From the NCBI GenBank assembly GCA_902778105.1, contig CACYWN010000005.1, forward strand, positions 30,866 through 94,865: 64,000 nt of DNA, written 5' to 3'. A program made the position numbers and the translations under genes. The notes beneath the pieces are model-generated. The model saw nothing but the letters and a program-made list of their open reading frames with translations, did not search any database and was not told where the DNA came from. This document shows, one piece after another, positions 62,243 to 64,000 of the stretch. The number at the start of each line of letters is the position of its first letter. Position 1 is the first letter of the stretch. This DNA comes from an uncultured Bacteroidia bacterium. GTDB taxonomy: Bacteria > Bacteroidota > Bacteroidia > Bacteroidales > UBA932.

Positions 62243-63657
62243 TAAAAATTAAAGTAGTTCTTCGCGTTGTTGTAGGAGATATCCTCGACCATCTTGCCGA
62301 TGAAATCGAGTTCGGAGGCCGGGAGCTTGCCCTGCTCGACGTCCTTTCCGATCACGTCGCAGAGGATGCGGCGGAAATACTCGTGGCGCGGGTAGCTGAT
62401 GAAGCTGCGGCTGTCCGTAAGCATGCCCACGAAGCGGCTCAGAAGGCCCAGGTTACTCAGGGAGTCCAGCTGGCGGCGCATGCCCACTTCCTGGTCCAGG
62501 AACCACCAGCCCGAGCCGAACTGCATCTTGCCTGGAACGGTTCCGTCGTTGAAGGTATAGGCCATCGTCATCATGACGGCGTTATCCTTGGGATTCAGGC
62601 AGTAGAGAATGGTCTTCGCAAGCTTTCCTTCCAGCGTGAGCCGGTCGAAGAAGCGGTGGCCGGCAGCCGCGATTTCCGGATCGTGGATGGCGTCGTAGCC
62701 CGTATCCGGGCCCACGGCGTTGAACATCCGGGTGTTGTTGTTCCGGATGGCACCGATGTGGAACTGCTGGGCCCAGCCGGCTTCGGCATCCATCACAGCC
62801 TGGTCGTGCAGGAAGGCGCTGCGGAACTTCTCCAGTTCCTTCGGATTCGGGGCGATGCCCATCAGGACCTTCTTGAAGATCAGTTCGATCTCAAGCTCCT
62901 TGTAGTCGGCGCTGTAAAAGTTCTCCAGACCGTGGTCGGAAAGCTTGCAGCCCATGGAGGCGAAGAAGTCATGCCGCTTCTGCAAAGCCTCGCAAAGGTC
63001 GCGGTAGGAGTCGATTTCCATCCCGGCGGCCTCGCCAAGCTGCTTCAGATAAGCCTTGTACGCGACAGGGTTCTCGATGGCCATCGCCTTGTCCGGACGC
63101 CAGGCGGGAATCACCTTCGTGCCGAAGGGCTTTTCCGCGATCATCTTGTGCCAACGGAGGTCGTCGGCCGGATCGTCGGTGGTGCACACCACCTCCACAT
63201 TAAACCGGCGGATGAGGGCCTGGCCCCGGAACTCGGGTGTCGCCAGCTTCGCATTGCACTCCTCGAAGATCTCACGGGCCGTCGCCGGGCAAAGAAGCTT
63301 GTCGATGCCGAACACGCGGCTCAGTTCCAGGTGGGTCCAATGATACAGCGGGTTACGCATCGTATAAGGAACCGTCTCCGCCCATTTCTCGAAGGTTTCC
63401 CAGGCGGTATGCTTGCCTCCGGTGAGATAATCCTCGGAAACACCGTTCCCGCGCATCGCGCGCCACTTGTAATGGTCTCCGTAATGCCCATCCACGAGCC
63501 ACAGCTGGGTGATGTCGCGGAACTGGATGTTCTCGGCGATCTGCTGCGGAACGAGGTGGCAGTGATAGTCGATGATGGGCATCTTTTCCGCGTGCTCATG
63601 GTACAGTTTCTTGGCGGTCTCCGTCTGGAGCATGAAGTCAGGGTTGATGAAAGTCAT
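62242..63657 (-). CDS. uxaC: Glucuronate (uronate) isomerase
   Basis: Converts galacturonate to tagaturonate and glucuronate to fructuronate. The 471-residue amidohydrolase-fold protein begins MTFINPDFMLQTETAKKLYHEH, has the IIDYHCHLVPQQIAEN motif with metal-binding histidines (about residue 29-44), TDDPADDLRWH, and GSGWWFLDQEVGMRRQLDSL near the C-terminus. First complete gene of the pectin operon in the window. No promoter box is visible in the 66 bases upstream, so the transcript may begin beyond the window. Confidence 0.96.
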   Translation of the reverse strand: MTFINPDFMLQTETAKKLYHEHAEKMPIIDYHCHLVPQQIAENIQFRDITQLWLVDGHYGDHYKWRAMRGNGVSEDYLTGGKHTAWETFEKWAETVPYTMRNPLYHWTHLELSRVFGIDKLLCPATAREIFEECNAKLATPEFRGQALIRRFNVEVVCTTDDPADDLRWHKMIAEKPFGTKVIPAWRPDKAMAIENPVAYKAYLKQLGEAAGMEIDSYRDLCEALQKRHDFFASMGCKLSDHGLENFYSADYKELEIELIFKKVLMGIAPNPKELEKFRSAFLHDQAVMDAEAGWAQQFHIGAIRNNNTRMFNAVGPDTGYDAIHDPEIAAAGHRFFDRLTLEGKLAKTILYCLNPKDNAVMMTMAYTFNDGTVPGKMQFGSGWWFLDQEVGMRRQLDSLSNLGLLSRFVGMLTDSRSFISYPRHEYFRRILCDVIGKDVEQGKLPASELDFIGKMVEDISYNNAKNYFNF

Positions 63658-63690
63658 ATCTGCTTGTGTTTTAGAATCTTGGAAGAGAGT

Positions 63691-63706
63691 CGGGGTATCA
63701 CCCCCG
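63691..63706 (-). terminator. Weak hairpin between the partial secreted-protein gene and uxaC
   Basis: CGGGG (63691-63695) pairs with CCCCG (63702-63706) around six bases. There is no T-run after it on the minus strand, so it may be an mRNA stability or processing element rather than a true terminator. Confidence 0.3.
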
Positions 63707-63723
63707 GCTCCCTTTGAAAAAAG

Positions 63724-64000
63724 CTACTTGGCCTTGAAGACGATTTCGTAGATCCAAGGCGACGTGGAGCCGCCGACTTTCACGATCTGGATCTCCTGCA
63801 CGTTCCCCGTGGTGTTCTCGATGTTCCATTCGTACACCTTGGCGTCCAGGAGAGGCTTCTCGAGGTCGTACGGTTCCAGAGCCACGTCGTCATCCGACTG
63901 AGACGTTCCATTGACCTTGATTCCGAGTTTGCAGTCCTTGCCGTCGGCAGCAACCTTGCCCTGGGTAGCCGTGATGACCAGCTTTCCGGACTTGGAAGTC
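63724..64000 (-). CDS. C-terminal end of an unidentified protein, probably secreted (5' end outside window)
   Basis: Ninety-one codons remain before the TAG at 63724-63726. The fragment is a beta-rich segment (GKLVITATQGKVAADG, CKLGIKVNGTSQSDDD, VYEWNIENTTGNVQEIQIVK) ending in WIYEIVFKAK. It resembles the jelly-roll-like C-terminal modules of Bacteroidales extracellular pectinases, but I cannot name the family. Operon position before uxaC suggests another pectin-degrading or pectin-binding protein. Confidence 0.7.
   Translation of the reverse strand, partial: TSKSGKLVITATQGKVAADGKDCKLGIKVNGTSQSDDDVALEPYDLEKPLLDAKVYEWNIENTTGNVQEIQIVKVGGSTSPWIYEIVFKAK

Overview
The window reads as chromosomal DNA from a GC-rich member of the Bacteroidales. 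This is inferred from Bacteroidetes-type promoters (TTTG, 19-20 bases, then TAnnTTTG), from families largely confined to the phylum (DUF4954, DUF4886, BACON domains), from many short lipoprotein signals and from the gene content; a gut or rumen relative of Rikenellaceae or Cryptobacteroides is a guess. Coding density is very high, most neighbours overlap by 1-8 bases, and no gap without a gene exceeds about 240 bases. I see no rRNA, tRNA, CRISPR array, integrase or insertion sequence.

Region 1 (1-19827, minus strand) holds sugar-nucleotide and envelope functions: a FlaA1/WbpM-type sugar-nucleotide dehydratase (cut by the window edge), a DUF4954 beta-helix protein, a two-subunit ABC exporter, the GDP-fucose enzymes Fcl and Gmd with a nucleotidyltransferase/GHMP fusion between them, an aspartokinase-like ACT protein, a sugar mutarotase, UDP-glucuronate 4-epimerase, an aminotransferase, UDP-glucose dehydrogenase, a sugar-1-kinase with its nucleotidyltransferase, a secreted lactonase-like lipoprotein and RmlA. 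Gmd carries an in-frame N-terminal helix-turn-helix domain, and its promoter region holds a perfect inverted repeat with further half-sites.

Region 2 (19895-41628) is a Wzx/Wzy-type exopolysaccharide locus. WcaJ-like and TagA/CpsF-like transferases are on the plus strand. The rest is on the minus strand: Wza, the tyrosine kinase Wzc with a (Gly-Tyr)8 tail, a PHP-type tyrosine phosphatase, RmlD/C/B, an acyltransferase, Wzx, Wzy, five further glycosyltransferases, two paralogous secreted beta-helix proteins lying between the glycosyltransferase genes, a DUF4886 lipoprotein and GmhA. RmlA is supplied from region 1.

Region 3 (41716-53632) is mostly housekeeping: rnhA, pdxA, recG, an S9 peptidase, a WYL regulator and gdhA. 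It also contains a compact minus-strand cassette of S26-type peptidase, PqqD-like protein, NTP_transf_5 protein and ABC exporter. These families also meet in peptide-maturation clusters, but no precursor gene is visible.

Region 4 (53752-64000, minus strand) is a pectin/galacturonate utilisation operon: UxaC, UxaA, a BACON-pectate lyase lipoprotein, UxaB, an ExuT-like transporter and a pectinesterase lipoprotein, with the end of another secreted protein at the window edge. It can take methylated polygalacturonate to 2-keto-3-deoxygluconate.

Two copies of a palindromic repeat of about 110 bases lie between convergent genes (after tagA and after gdhA). Five genes have a TAnnTTTG promoter element ending only 4-6 bases before the ATG, which suggests a class of leaderless messages.
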